The translations under genes and the position numbers were made by a program. The notes below the pieces were generated by a model. That model was not told the origin of the DNA. It did not search any database and saw nothing but the letters and a program-made list of their open reading frames with translations. From the NCBI RefSeq assembly GCF_029931775.1, contig NC_079328.1:12399001-12463000 (forward strand): a stretch of DNA of 64,000 nucleotides, read 5' to 3'. The number at the start of each line of letters is the position of its first letter. The first letter of the stretch is position 1. Of the stretch, positions 47,001-60,499 are shown piece after piece. This DNA comes from Euleptes europaea (taxonomy: Eukaryota > Chordata > Lepidosauria > Squamata > Sphaerodactylidae).

Positions 47001-49926
47001 AACCGTTAGCCATTCATTTATCATGAGATACAATTCTTATGCTGAAGACATTGTTTTATTATTTCCTCTCCTGACCATTCTTCAGTTGATATTACTTCCT
47101 GTTTAAATATGGTTTCATTACTTGGGTGTCTTCTCATTATCTCTTAGTAAATATTTCAAAAAACAAGCTTCCGGTCTTATCTTCCTGTTTAGTCTTCAGC
47201 AAGTAAATTCGGAACTACTTCTTTCTGATCGGTATCAACAGAACAAACAGCATTATATTTTCTGCTTGTTTAGAATGTCCAAGCCTGCAAGTATAATGAC
47301 TTTGATTTTTCTTTTTTGGCAGATAAACAGAAACATCAACAGTTGGCGATATCTTACAGGCAAGCTACCTAATAATTTCTTACCTTTGTTTGCTTATTAC
47401 AAATTACCAAGGGTTAGGGGAGAGGCTGTGGCTCAGTGGCAGAGCATCTGCTTGATGTGCAGAAGGTCCCAGGTTCAATCCCTGGCATCTCTAGTTAAAA
47501 AGATCAGGTAATAAGCAATGTGAAAGACCTCTGCCTGAAACCCTAGAGAGCCACTGCCAGTCAAATTTCAATACCTTTATTGGCATACCATCAAGCAGTC
47601 GATCAAATAAAACCAACCCTCTAAACATCATTTAACATCTGCCTCTTAACAATTTCATCAAAAAATTTAGCCACAGATTCAGTAGTCTCAGAATCTCGGG
47701 AGGATAACAACAATTTGATCTTACTATCATCAGCTTGATCTGCATGATTTGAGAGAAAGGGATCTAAAAGGACCGCACGAATTTCACAATAAAATGGACA
47801 ATGCAAGAGCATATGGTCAATACTTTCAATCTCCCCCAGGGCAAATTTACACACCCTGGCAGAGTATGGAATTTTCTTATATCTCCCATACAGAATAGCA
47901 GAAGGGAGAACATTAAAACGGGCTAACATAAATGCCCTCCGGAGGTGAGGGACATACTGCCAGTCTATGTAGACCATACTGATGAACCAATAGTCTGATT
48001 CAGTTTAAGGCAGATTCATGTGTTCCCTAAGGGTTGGATCCAAAAGTGCACTTCTACCAGATTAACAGTAGATACACTGGCCATCAGTGGAGGAGGAGAA
48101 CAATTGGTTTTTATATGCCAACTTTCTCTACCACTTAAGGAAGAATCAAACCGGCTTACAATCACTTTCCCTTCCCCTCCTCACATCAGACACCCTGTGA
48201 GGTAGGTGGGGCTGAGAGAGCTTGAAGAGAGCTGTGACTAGCCCAAGGTCACCCAGCTGGCTTCATGTGTAGGAGCAGAGACACCAACCCAGTTCATCAG
48301 ATTAGCATCCGCCACTCATGTGTAGGAGTGGGGAATCAAACCCGGTTCGCCAGATTAGAGTCCACCACTCCAAACCACCGCTCTTAACCGCTACACCATG
48401 CTGGAGAGGAGGGACATATCCACCAATTTTCCCTAGTCATTGCAGTCCACTGCTTTGACCCCATGTTGGTCCTGAGGAGGGTTCCTTGATGCCCCCTCCT
48501 TGGATCAGCATTTGGAGGGGGGTTTCCACGGCCTTGCAGCAAGAGTCAAAAAGTACAGAAACCCCTCTCTCCTGGCTTTAATCCACTGATGGTGCTTTGG
48601 TCCCACTCCAAATGTTTTGTTTCAAACCTACATTTCAAAGAGCCAAGAATTATGATGACCTAGGCTGGTTTATATGAGAGTGGGCAATCCTTTAGGCTGC
48701 TATTACTTTGGACTACCTCAGGTTCCTAAAGGATTTCAAAGGCAGCTCCACTTACAACGGATTCCAATAATTCAGTCTCGATGTTATTATGCAGACCTGC
48801 TACAAGAACATCCTTTCTCAGTTGGCATGCCAACCCAAGTGGTCTGAGCTACAGATACCATTTTTGCATCCTACCATAAACAACGTGGGATCCACCAGAG
48901 GAAAACCCCTCCACTGGTGCTAAAGACCCGTGGAATCTTTTTGGAGAGCGCAATGCCATCCAGTGTTGGTTGAACACACCTCCTAGTAAATTGTCAAGCA
49001 ACAGTACAGCTAGGGAAAACCTTTCCCCTTTTGGAATATTTAGGACATTTCTGAGTAGAGCTTGTTGATTGGTTTATTCCCAATATTGGTGGAATAGAAG
49101 TGAAACGGCAAGCCAGTAAACCGTCTTCTCCCTAGGCATCAATAACCTGCCAGTTGAAACTTATATTTCTCATTATAGGACCAGAATTTTCAAACATGCA
49201 TGCATTCTCTCTCTCCATTGACAGCTGCCCTGACGCTGCAGATCCTGCAGCTGACAAAACGAACATTACGCTGGTCTCCATGAAGAACTTAAACACAAAC
49301 AACAGCAAGGGTAAGCATAAGAAAAAACCCTCATGTGCAAGCCATAGTGGCGGTAACCAGAGTCCGCCCTATAGAAAGCCTAATTATAGTGGGAAATGGC
49401 TCCCATGTTAATGCATAAGGAAAAGATTAATCTTTTGTGAATTAACATGATACATTTTTCTTCATTCTTGTTAATAAGATCACTTTTTCTTATTCTACGT
49501 TTAATCATGTTGGCGGGCTCACATGATTGTGGCCAAGGACTATATCCTTATTAAACTATCAGTAAATTCCTGGAACTCTGTTCATCTGTGGCAAATGCAA
49601 AATAAACAGGAATCCATGCATGGTGTGAGATGTAAACCATTAACATCCTATGAGCCGATACAAAAAGTGGTTGCCATTGGCTATACATGACACCCATATC
49701 AACCACAGTCCCCTATAAACCATTGTCCTCGAGATGGATTTCTTAGTTACGTTATTTGAGCAGTCACCTAGGCCAAGAACCCAAGGTAGCAGAACTTCAG
49801 AGAAGCAGCCAAAGATTTTGTACAGAAGTTTTGGATTCTGCTCCCAGACCACTAAAGCTTGCTTATTTTGTCTTGTTTGCTTTTCTAGGTATTATGAAGA
49901 CAATAGTTACATGTGAGGAACAATAA
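34979..49926 (+). CDS. ECSCR: ECSCR, endothelial cell surface expressed chemotaxis and apoptosis regulator
   Basis: Coding exons: 34979-35036, 38715-38858, 40856-40963, 42914-43012, 45228-45287 (less certain), 49179-49310, 49889-49926. Every internal border is phase 1 with AG/GT sites; total 639 bases, 212 residues (192 without the 60-base exon; human 205). The product has a signal peptide (residues 1-19), a Ser/Thr-rich ectodomain with N-x-T/S sequons, one membrane span (SFIIILVVVVIILVSVVSL) and a short cytosolic tail with NITLVSMKNLNTNN, matching human ITLISMKNINMNN. ECSCR is a sialomucin-like protein of endothelial cells that affects migration, apoptosis and VEGF-receptor signalling. Its position beside STING1 agrees with human 5q31.2. 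Confidence 0.93.
35466..35674 (+). mobile_element. T1 MITE, full length
   Basis: TAGGGCTGCCAACC… to …GGCAACCCTA; flanks TATGGGAG / CATGGGAG (7/8). Confidence 0.9.
35986..36050 (-). mobile_element. T1 MITE fragment
   Basis: GGAGATCAGTTGTAATAG… to …GGTTGGCAACTTTA. Confidence 0.7.
36085..36225 (+). mobile_element. SINE-C 3' part
   Basis: CTCAGACTAACCCACACCATAGG, GGATAAAAAGGAGG, GGGGTATAAATG and AAATAAATA tail. Confidence 0.7.
36323..36866 (-). mobile_element. T1 MITE split by a T2 MITE
   Basis: TAGGGTTGCCAGG at 36323-36459, resuming 36786-36866 (…GGCAACCCTA). Confidence 0.87.
36460..36785. mobile_element. T2 MITE nested in T1, exact TSD
   Basis: TAGGCTTATCAGG… to …TTGGTAACCCTA, with AGGTGAAC repeated exactly on both sides (36452-36459, 36786-36793). 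This fixes T2 as a hAT-type element. Confidence 0.92.
37225..37379 (-). mobile_element. T1 MITE, left end missing
   Basis: GGGGTTTGGAAAGGGGACGG… to …GGTTGGAAACCCTA. Confidence 0.75.
37466..37615. mobile_element. Palindromic Penelope-like insertion E
   Basis: CAGATAAA(A/G)GGTAG flanks it (37452-37465, 37616-37629). After a 24-base spacer the left arm starts TAGAAAAGAGCAAGAGTCC (37491) and pairs with the right arm GGACTCTTGCTCTTTTCTA. The centre holds CTCACGAAAGCTCATACCC, the hammerhead-like piece also present complete at 13851-13965. It is the only palindrome of this kind here that is not inside T1. Confidence 0.65.
37858..37990. mobile_element. T2-like MITE fragment
   Basis: TAGGGTTGCCAGGCAGG… with GTCACTTCCAGGTTTACCC. 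Confidence 0.6.
38153..38560 (-). mobile_element. T1 MITE split by another T1
   Basis: T1 pieces at 38153-38212 and 38422-38560 (…GCAACCCTA). Confidence 0.82.
38213..38421 (+). mobile_element. T1 MITE nested in T1, exact TSD
   Basis: TAGGGTTACCAACC… to …GGCAACCCTA, flanked exactly by GGAGGGGA (38205-38212, 38422-38429). Confidence 0.92.
38715..38858 (+). CDS. ECSCR: ECSCR exon 2 (ectodomain)
   Basis: Acceptor ATTCCACAG, donor G|GTAAGG. 48 codons rich in Ser/Thr/Gly with three N-glycosylation sequons (NTT, NQT, NSS). Confidence 0.82.
39127..39174 (-). mobile_element. T1 MITE fragment
   Basis: Last 48 bases of T1 ending …GGTTGGCAACCCTA. Confidence 0.65.
39395..39682. mobile_element. hAT-like element (GGGGTCCGCG type)
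   Basis: GGGGGTCCGCGGACCCCC, then AGGGGTCCGTGAG at the left and GGGGTCCCTGCACC at the right, AT-rich in between. AATAACAAA(A)TC(C)TTT occurs on both sides, longer than a usual 8-bp duplication. Classification is tentative. Confidence 0.5.
40194..40284 (-). mobile_element. T1 MITE, truncated
   Basis: GGGGTTGCCAGC… to GGGGAGGGGCTTCAAAGG; a SINE-A follows. Confidence 0.78.
40285..40546 (-). mobile_element. SINE-A, antisense
   Basis: ACTCAAACTGGCTTACC… to …CTTAACCGCTACACCACGG; it contains duplicated CAGATTAG and a G10 run. Confidence 0.82.
40547..40855 (+). mobile_element. T1-like MITE split by T2, abutting ECSCR exon 3
   Basis: T1 pieces 40547-40588 (GGCCTGGAGATCTCCC…) and 40737-about 40845 (CAGTTTCCCTGAG, GGTAGACTCTATGGCAT, TCTCTAAACCCTCCTC). 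The T1 sequence runs up to the exon's splice acceptor. Confidence 0.75.
40589..40736. mobile_element. T2 MITE nested in T1
   Basis: TAGGGTTGCCAGG… to …CTGGCAACCCTA, flanks TCTCAAAA / TCTCCAAA (7/8). Confidence 0.82.
40856..40963 (+). CDS. ECSCR: ECSCR exon 3 (membrane-proximal ectodomain)
   Basis: Acceptor TTTCCACAG, donor G|GTAAGC. 36 codons; LLMSPTPTEEKSALTMAAAG aligns with human ILPSPTSETVLTVAAFG. Confidence 0.88.
41114..41238. repeat. Imperfect tandem duplication, unit about 62 bases
   Basis: GTATTCCCA(G/C)CGATGTAT … TTATAAAAAATACTGTTC appears twice in a row. Confidence 0.8.
41430..41690 (+). mobile_element. LINE C-terminal fragment
   Basis: Reads HFFINCKRYSVAHEKW and NVSLTVAKCLSMAFNGIV, matching the region after the Cys/His motif in the LINE copies at 841 and 47563. 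Confidence 0.55.
41861..42033 (-). mobile_element. T1 MITE with internal deletion
   Basis: TAGGGTTGGCAGC… to …GGAGGTTGGCAACCC; about 50 internal bases are missing. Confidence 0.78.
42148..42448 (+). mobile_element. SINE-A, sense, near full length
   Basis: CCAGCGTGGTGTAGAGGTTAAG (A box), GGTTTGATTCCC (B box), 3' end ACTCTTCTTCTTCTCC. Confidence 0.9.
42449..42667 (-). mobile_element. SINE-A, antisense, tail to tail with the previous copy
   Basis: CGCAACAGACACCCTGTG… to …TTAACCACTACACCACACG. Together with 42148-42448 it forms an inverted pair. Confidence 0.88.
42914..43012 (+). CDS. ECSCR: ECSCR exon 4 (transmembrane)
   Basis: Acceptor TTATCCAG, donor G|GTATTT. Encodes SFIIILVVVVIILVSVVSLK then RCHHCKDME, near-identical to the human membrane span. 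Two cysteines directly after the span are palmitoylation candidates. Confidence 0.93.
43091..43880 (-). mobile_element. CR1-type LINE 3' portion, antisense
   Basis: The minus strand encodes VVRPHLEYCEQFWSPHLKKD and KVQKRATEMI, the C-terminal RT region of CR1; the 3'UTR-like part (43091-43600) contains ATGCTGGATCAGACCAAGG. Confidence 0.88.
44015..44225 (+). mobile_element. SINE-C, degraded
   Basis: GATCAGGGTTCCAGTCCCC (B-box-like), CTCAGACTAACCTACCTTG, GGATAAAATG. Confidence 0.7.
44534..44723 (+). mobile_element. T1 MITE, full length, exact TSD
   Basis: TAGGGTTGCCAACC… to …TAGCAACCCTA, flanked exactly by TCCTTACC (44526-44533, 44724-44731). A type example for the family. Confidence 0.95.
45228..45287 (+). 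CDS. ECSCR: Probable ECSCR exon 5 (60 bases)
   Basis: A strong pyrimidine tract and acceptor (CTTTTTTCTCCCCTAAG) precede 20 open codons, phase 1 in and 1 out, with donor ACAG|GTGAAA. It would add QESHYIANPVCLCDNVTRT to the cytosolic tail between KDME and GPEF. It is not obvious in the human protein, so it may be a lineage-specific or alternative exon. Confidence 0.5.
45307..45703. mobile_element. Possible MITE with GGCCATTTATGC ends
   Basis: GGCCATTTATGCTTGG at the left and CTGCATAAATGGCC at the right are inverted partners. Inner sequence unrecognised; similar ends occur near 33017 and 33329. Confidence 0.45.
45733..45951 (+). mobile_element. T1 MITE, full length, exact TSD
   Basis: TAGGGTTGCCAAAC… to …GACAACCCTAA, flanked by CCTAGTGA (45725-45732, 45952-45959). 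Contains a C10 run. Confidence 0.88.
46053..46308 (+). mobile_element. SINE-A, sense, full length
   Basis: CCAGCATGGTGTAGTGGTTAAG, GGTTCGATTTCCC, tail ACTCTTCTTCT. Confidence 0.92.
46718..46806 (-). mobile_element. LINE C-terminal fragment
   Basis: On the minus strand reads roughly FWRTLIHRVAMSQKQLDGT, a recurrent C-terminus of a reptile LINE; short. Confidence 0.5.
46810..47410. other. ECSCR intron sequence, nothing recognised
   Basis: T/C-rich, several short frames without coding character. Confidence 0.4.
47417..48032 (+). mobile_element. SINE-B split by a LINE insertion
   Basis: tRNA-Ala-like head GGCTGTGGCTCAGTGG and CAGGTTCAATCCCTGG at 47417-47562; the 3' part resumes at 47966 and ends near TTCATGTGTTC. 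Confidence 0.9.
47563..47955 (-). mobile_element. LINE 3' fragment, antisense, inside SINE-B
   Basis: Minus strand encodes AFMLARFNVLPSAILYGRYK, KFALGEIESIDHMLLHC and a tail ending AATAAAGGTATTGAAATTT. ACTGCCAGTC is duplicated at both ends (about 47553-47562 and 47956-47965), the mark of target-primed insertion. Confidence 0.87.
48090..48404 (-). mobile_element. SINE-A, antisense, full length
   Basis: GGAGGAGAACAATTGG… to …CTTAACCGCTACACCATGC. Confidence 0.9.
48410..49178. other. ECSCR intron sequence, nothing recognised
   Basis: No exon-like block with supporting splice sites was found. Confidence 0.45.
49179..49310 (+). CDS. ECSCR: ECSCR penultimate coding exon (cytosolic tail)
   Basis: Acceptor TCTCATTATAG, donor G|GTAAGC. 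FSLSIDSC…ADKTNITLVSMKNLNTNNSK aligns with human LSESCSTANGEKDSITLISM and the following residues. Confidence 0.92.
49889..49926 (+). CDS. ECSCR: ECSCR last coding exon
   Basis: Acceptor GCTTTTCTAG; GIMKTIVTCEEQ then TAA. The end differs from human KQSLSAEKVL, so this exon is less certain than the previous one. Confidence 0.7.
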
Positions 49927-49929
49927 GAA

Positions 49930-52278
49930 ATTCATAGTTTGCAGTGATTTTTAATCAGATGGGGAATGCTGGGAAATACTTCATTTATAGAAGCCTGGTG
50001 ATTCTGTTTGGGACAGCACCTGGTTTTCAACTGAACCACCAAACTTTATCTCTTCAATGTACCCTGAGTGATTCTTGAAGGGATAAAGGGGTCAGTATAG
50101 CATTGGGTGTCCTCACCTAAAGTTCCCTTTATTGGGGTAGCTATTTATTTGCCAAATAACTTGCCACTGCAATCCCCATTTCAACACCAAGCACAGACTA
50201 AGTCTCAAGGGCAGGATGAAGGAGATGTAAAGGTTGTGCTCTGAAGCATGGACTTCCTTTCCTTTACGAGTCTGTCTTCCCACACAGATGTGTATGGGTT
50301 GCTTTGTCCTACAAGGTTGTTTCAGGAGTGGTGTGAACATTCTTGGGTATTTTGATCTGGGGCACGGTACCTACAGAGTCTAGGACTGTCATCTCTATGG
50401 ATAGTCTGCTCCGCTATGGAGCTGACCAGCAGCAGAGGTCATCTTCAGAGGCCGTGTTATATGCCCCCTCCCTCTAAAGGAAACTGGCTAGCAGAAACAG
50501 GGCTTCACCCATTGTGCTGCTTTGCCTCTGGAACCCCATTCCTACATCTATTTGCTTATCACCAAACTGGTAAATTCCAAGTTCCAGGCAAAGGCGTTTT
50601 TATCTTTGTGGTTATCTGTTGATGGGTAACCTTGTGGCTTTTCAGCCTTGTATTCGTTCTTTGTTTCTACTTTTATTTACTCTGCTTACTGTTTTGTTAT
50701 TTATTGCTTTGTTTTTACCATGTTTTAAATGTTTTTGATTTATAAGTATAATTGTCATTTTTACGTTGCAGCTTTTTAGCATTTTGATATTTGTGCTGCT
50801 GTTTTTTCTCTGCTACCATTCACTTTGTTACTGTTCATATTGTTTTTAATTGGTGTTCAGCCACCTCATGAATTAGAAATAAAGTGGTTTCTGAAGACAA
50901 CTGTTCTTCTTCTTCCTTTTGTTCTTGTGTTCCAACTAGTGGTTAGGTGTTTTCCCATAAACAAAGTCCCAGTTGAGTGCTCCTAGTGTAAAGATTTGTA
51001 AGCCAGCTCAGGAAGTCTTTTTTTGATAGAGAAGAAAACAAATGTTTTCAATTGAGTTATTTAGATGTGGGGGCACAGTAACTTCATCCCATACTGTACA
51101 TCTTAATTGTTGAGATCAGACTTCCTTTGCAAAGTCTTATATACTCTTGGTGGTAGGCCCTGAATGGCTGCAGAGTTGGAACTCTACCCTCCAATGTGGC
51201 TGGCAGGAGGATCTTGGTGAGGAGATGAGGGACCGTTGTCAGGGACTTTCCACTGATTCCCTATGCCATCTTTTGCAGGTATAATGTTACACCAGTGTCA
51301 GGGGTGCATTTTCTCCTCTCTGCAATACCCCAGTGCTTCCCATTGTTCCCCCCACCTTGCACAAGTGGAGTCTTGCCAGTGCTAGAATTAACCACCAATA
51401 ACTTCCCACTAGTGCAAAGATGTCGCTCTGCTGGCACACCAGAATCTAGGAGCAATACTAAAGGGCTAAGTGGTCACATATCTGGAATAGAACTGTGCCA
51501 TCTGTAAATTATAGAATAGAATGGAATTTTATATCTACTCCCCCCCTCCAATGGCAGTGAAAAACACAGAAAAGAACCTGCATGTTTTTGATACATGTAT
51601 TCCATCTTTCAACAAGAAAGGCATGATTTTAATATTACTTAACAATATGTTAAAAATTAGCCAGGTAGGCTTCAGTGTTAATACAACTATAGAATATTAC
51701 TGATTTGATATGCGAGTACTGTTCGTTAAACTTTCTTCTGCAAGTTTACACAAGCTGGCTACAAAAAAGAAATAATCAAAACACAAATAGCATAACTTGT
51801 ACACTCTTAACAGTAGATTGTGAAAAACAAAGTAGATGCATGTCCCAGAATAGTAATTTTTTCCATGAAAAGTCTATAGCCGAACGAGCAGATTTAATTG
51901 GATCCGCTCCTTTGTCTGAAGGGGAGGTCATATTGAAATGGCAGAAACCAAAGGTGGTACAAATCAGGAGCCCAGTCTCAACACAGCTGCTTCACGTCAC
52001 TGACGCCAAGGGCTTTCCAGAAATGGAAAGAAGACTATTGTTCCATCTCCAACACTCGAGAACTACAATCAGAGAAGTCTACACACAAGCTAACAAATGC
52101 AGAAAGCAGCAGTTTTTCAGTTCGCTAGAATAATTAGGACAAAGGCTAGAGCATCAGTGCAGATCCACACAGCACCGGAAACGAGGTCATCTCTAGCAGG
52201 GCCAGAGCGGCATTCAGCACAGGAGAAAGTCATGTTAGTCATTAGTACTGATCACAGTCATATACCCATTTGCCTACT
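49930..52278. other. Convergent 3' region of ECSCR (+) and the FAM193 gene (-)
   Basis: Should contain both 3'UTRs. AATAAA at 50878-50883 is a candidate ECSCR signal. No further coding sequence recognised; the open frame at 51705-52133 has no family resemblance. Confidence 0.45.
50878..50883 (+). terminator. ECSCR: Candidate ECSCR polyadenylation signal AATAAA
   Basis: About 950 bases after the ECSCR stop, followed by a GT-rich stretch. Confidence 0.4.
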
Positions 52279-57067
<4,789 letters not shown>

Positions 57068-58140
57068 CTGTGGAGACATCATCTTGATTTTAAAAATGGC
57101 TAGGGGGTTCAAAAGTTTTTACATACATAACAGATTGTTTGAGATCACGGACTCCTAAGCATGACCCACATTAACAATTACATAAATATGGAACAGATCC
57201 ATTGTGTTCTTTTCCACCCCAAACAATGCAAGGAGAAATAAATGGTGCTAACCCTCAACATTAAATACAGCATTTTACGAAATGTTCTGTTGGGTGACTT
57301 TCTCCATTCTTCTTGTTGCTACTCAAAGTAAACAGCCTTTAATCTGCAATAACCTGGAAAGTAGCTTACAAATGACTTAGAATGGAATACACAACTTGAA
57401 GGAAGGAGAAAAAACAAGCTGGGGAAACGCTATTTCACCAATGAACCCCTGTGCTCCTTGCCTGTTTATCCCTCAAAATTCTCAAGGAAGAAAAAAACAG
57501 ACCACTCTTATCCTGAGACAGCCAACATGCCACAACCCAAGCATCAGTCCCTATATGGATATAAAAATTGTCTAACAAAACGACCACTATAGTTGGGTAC
57601 CCTTTCTCCAATTTATCTTCTGTCAAATTCAGCTTTTCCTCCTATTCTCCGAGCAATATTTTCTATCTAACAGCAAGGCAGAAATGTGCACATTTACATT
57701 ACACTGAGTCAGTCCTTTTTATTTATTATATGGTGAGTAGTTGTATTTTAATTGGTTTTATATTAGATTGTTTCAACTTATCTTGTCAATGAAAGTGGAG
57801 AGTTCAGAAGGGATATAAATGTTTTCATCATGGTGATGTGAACACAAATCTTCAAGTTTAACAAAGCAGATAATTTGTTAGTTTTAACAATATACCTTTT
57901 GCTGCTAATATGATGTTTACAAGTCCAAAACCAGTCTGTCCTTTCCCTCAGTTCTGCATAGTGGAAAAAGTCAGTCTTCATGATAAACAGCCCCAGCCTC
58001 TTAGGGACAACTTACATTAAATACCTTCAGTAAACCTTGCAAGACACTACTTAAACGACAGGAAAACCAGCCTGCAATAACTACCCCAGGACAAAATCTG
58101 GAGATAGCTACTGACTTGCATTCTCTGAGAAGCTAAAGGT
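57068..58140. other. No recognisable feature
   Basis: AT-rich; no FAM193 upstream exon identified on the minus strand. Confidence 0.4.
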
Positions 58141-58490
58141 ATTTTATTTACTTCATGTGTACTCAGCTTTTCTCCCCAATGGGGGATTCAAAATGGCTGA
58201 CATTCCCCCTTCTCCATTTTATCCTCACAGTAACCCTGTGAGGTAGATTAGGTTGGAAGTATGTGACGCTACATTGTCAGTGGCAAGATTTGTTTCAATC
58301 CTTATATCCCTCCAACACTAGATATATGCTGCTCAAGATCAATTGATCAAGGAGCTTCTAAGGGATAAAAGGAAGTATGTGACTGGCCCAAGGTCATCCA
58401 GCAAGTTTCCATGGTAGAGAAGAGGGAATTGAACCTAGGTCTCCCATACCCTAGCCTGACACTGTAACCACTACATCACACTCACGTGGC
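58141..58490 (-). mobile_element. SINE-C, antisense, with LINE inserted
   Basis: CTCAGCTTTTCTCCCCAATGG, CTCACAGTAACCCTGTGAGG, TGGCCCAAGGTCATCCAGC and an end near TGTAACCACTACATCACAC. Confidence 0.82.
58268..58369 (+). mobile_element. 5'-truncated LINE insertion with 13-bp TSD
   Basis: A 3' end identical in type to 1780-1890 (ATTGTCAGTGGCAAGATTT … GGAGCTTCTAAGGGATAAAA). GGAAGTATGTGAC is duplicated on both sides. Confidence 0.87.
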
Positions 58491-58499
58491 CATTTCAAA

Positions 58500-59824
58500 C
58501 TTCTTCAAGAGGAAAGGACCATTCCCACATAAATACATCAAGTAATCCACCCTGGAAGCAAACAGGCAGAATAGTTTATAAAAACTTATTCTTTACATCA
58601 TTCCCCAAGTTCTTGAGGAGGGTGAAATGGGAACCATTTGGATTTAATCACTTCAACTGACTAGCTACACCTCTCAGAACTCTGTTTTTATTCCAAAGAT
58701 ATTAAACTTTTACCTTGAATCTATTCTTCTTGACTCTCAAGGACTAGAAAAGCATTTCTTTAGAAACTGGAAGATAGCACTTAAATGGAAATCAATCCTT
58801 TCAGAGGACATCCATGATTTTGTTGCTCTTTTAAAAAGTTTATAAAGGCTCTTCTCTTGAATAAGTCCTGGTACTATATCCTGACAATAAGCTCATTTGG
58901 AACCTAATAGAAAAGGTGCAATTACTTAAATCAATTTAATATTTAAAAACCTGGGAACATTTTAGGTACATTATTTTTTAAAAAACCCAAAAAACCAAGA
59001 AAGGAATTTTTATTATCCATGTCCAATAGGATCCTCTGCATGATTTCTGCATACTGGTTTGTCAAACTTATCCAAGTCTCTCTTGGTAACTATTATATTT
59101 TGTTCAAAAGATGGCCTACTGGAGATATGTATTCCTTAGATACAACTCCAACTACCACCACCCCCAGACAGACAGACAGACAGACAGACAGACAGTAATT
59201 GTTTGGGGTGACTGAAATGACATTCTTTAAATTAGAATTACCAGCCCCAACACCGGATACACCGAAAGAGATGGAGCCACAGCTTCTAAAATTTTATCTA
59301 AATCAATTGTTCAATAATGAATTCATTAACTTCTATATATCTATACTGAATATTTTCCCTCCCAAAAAGAAAGATCCTTTGTGCGGGAGGAACAATTCAG
59401 ACCCATGCCCTCTTGCTTCAATGTAGAACAAATCTCCTGTAAATTACTGGGTATTAAGTTTAGCTTCGGTCCACAACCATCCTGTGTTTAGAAGTCCTTA
59501 TCATCTGGGCTGTATACACGGGACATAAACCAGGAAGACCTACCACATGTCATGCTATTGACATTTTAAGGAATATCTGCAAGAGGTTCCTGCATCCACA
59601 CGGTCCTCCTCTTGTAGCTCCACAAGTGTCTACAAAAGGCTAGATAAAATAGGAGGATAGCAGTGTCCATCTAACCTTGCCCAGAAACTGTTGTGGAGCA
59701 GGGAGAGGCAAACATTACAGAGGCAGGTCCTTGGAGAGACAACCTCATCTTCTTCACACAACAACAAGGGAAAAAATTCTAAATGTTATGTTTGATCTGC
59801 CACCATTTCCCTCCTGGATTTAGG
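58500..59824. other. AT-rich sequence, nothing recognised apart from a microsatellite
   Basis: May include older LINE sequence leading into the fragment at 59825; no open frame of note. Confidence 0.4.
59165..59195. repeat. (GACA)n microsatellite
   Basis: About seven uninterrupted units. Confidence 0.95.
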
Positions 59825-60497
59825 ACAGGAGCATGCAAGAGCAGAAATCAAACAGAGAGTGATCGATGCAGAAAGACAATTGGACAACATAGATGCTCCA
59901 GGTTTCATTTCACCTGAAAATGTTAGATATACTGCAGCCCCAGCAGCCTACCTGTATTTTCTGGAATCTAACAAAGCCAAAAAGGCGTTTATGCTAGCCA
60001 GAAACCATACCTTACCCTCTGCTGTACTGGAGGGGAAATATAAGAAAACACCCTATGAACAGAGACTATGTGCTTGCCCACAAAGACAGATTGAATCAGC
60101 TGAGCACATATTGCTGGAGTGGCTTTATACAACAAAATCCACAGTGAAACTATTGGACCATTGTTGGAAAGATTCCCAAGGAGATCTAATAAAATCTAAA
60201 TAGAATATCTCCTATCAGATAAAAACCACCAAATGACACAAAGGGTTGCCAGGTTTTGAGCCCAAGTTTATAACCTCAAAAAAACTAAGACGTGTTCTTA
60301 AATTAAAGAGTGGTATAGATTTTAAATCCTTGGGGTGATTTTATTTTTAGTATTCATTCAGCAGTGTTAATATGTTAAAGACATCACATTTATCTGTATT
60401 CATGGTTGATGTGTACCATGATTATTTATAATTGTTCCCATTTTTTGTATTTTTGCTGTATTTGCTGGTCATGGTCTGTAATAAATACCTTTGACTA
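59825..60497 (+). mobile_element. LINE 3' fragment
   Basis: Encodes KKAFMLARNHTLPSAVLEGK, CACPQRQIESAEHILLE and a 3' end TAATAAATACCTTTGAC, the same LINE family as 47563-47955 (sense here). Confidence 0.8.
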
Positions 60498-60499
60498 CT

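Noticed and set aside
47417-47490. tRNA-Ala gene (also 54566 and 7850 antisense)
   Set aside because: A and B boxes are present, but acceptor-stem pairing is poor and each copy continues into the same SINE body.
50400-52270. DNAJC18 exons downstream of ECSCR
   Set aside because: No J-domain (HPD) or DUF1977-like sequence found on either strand.
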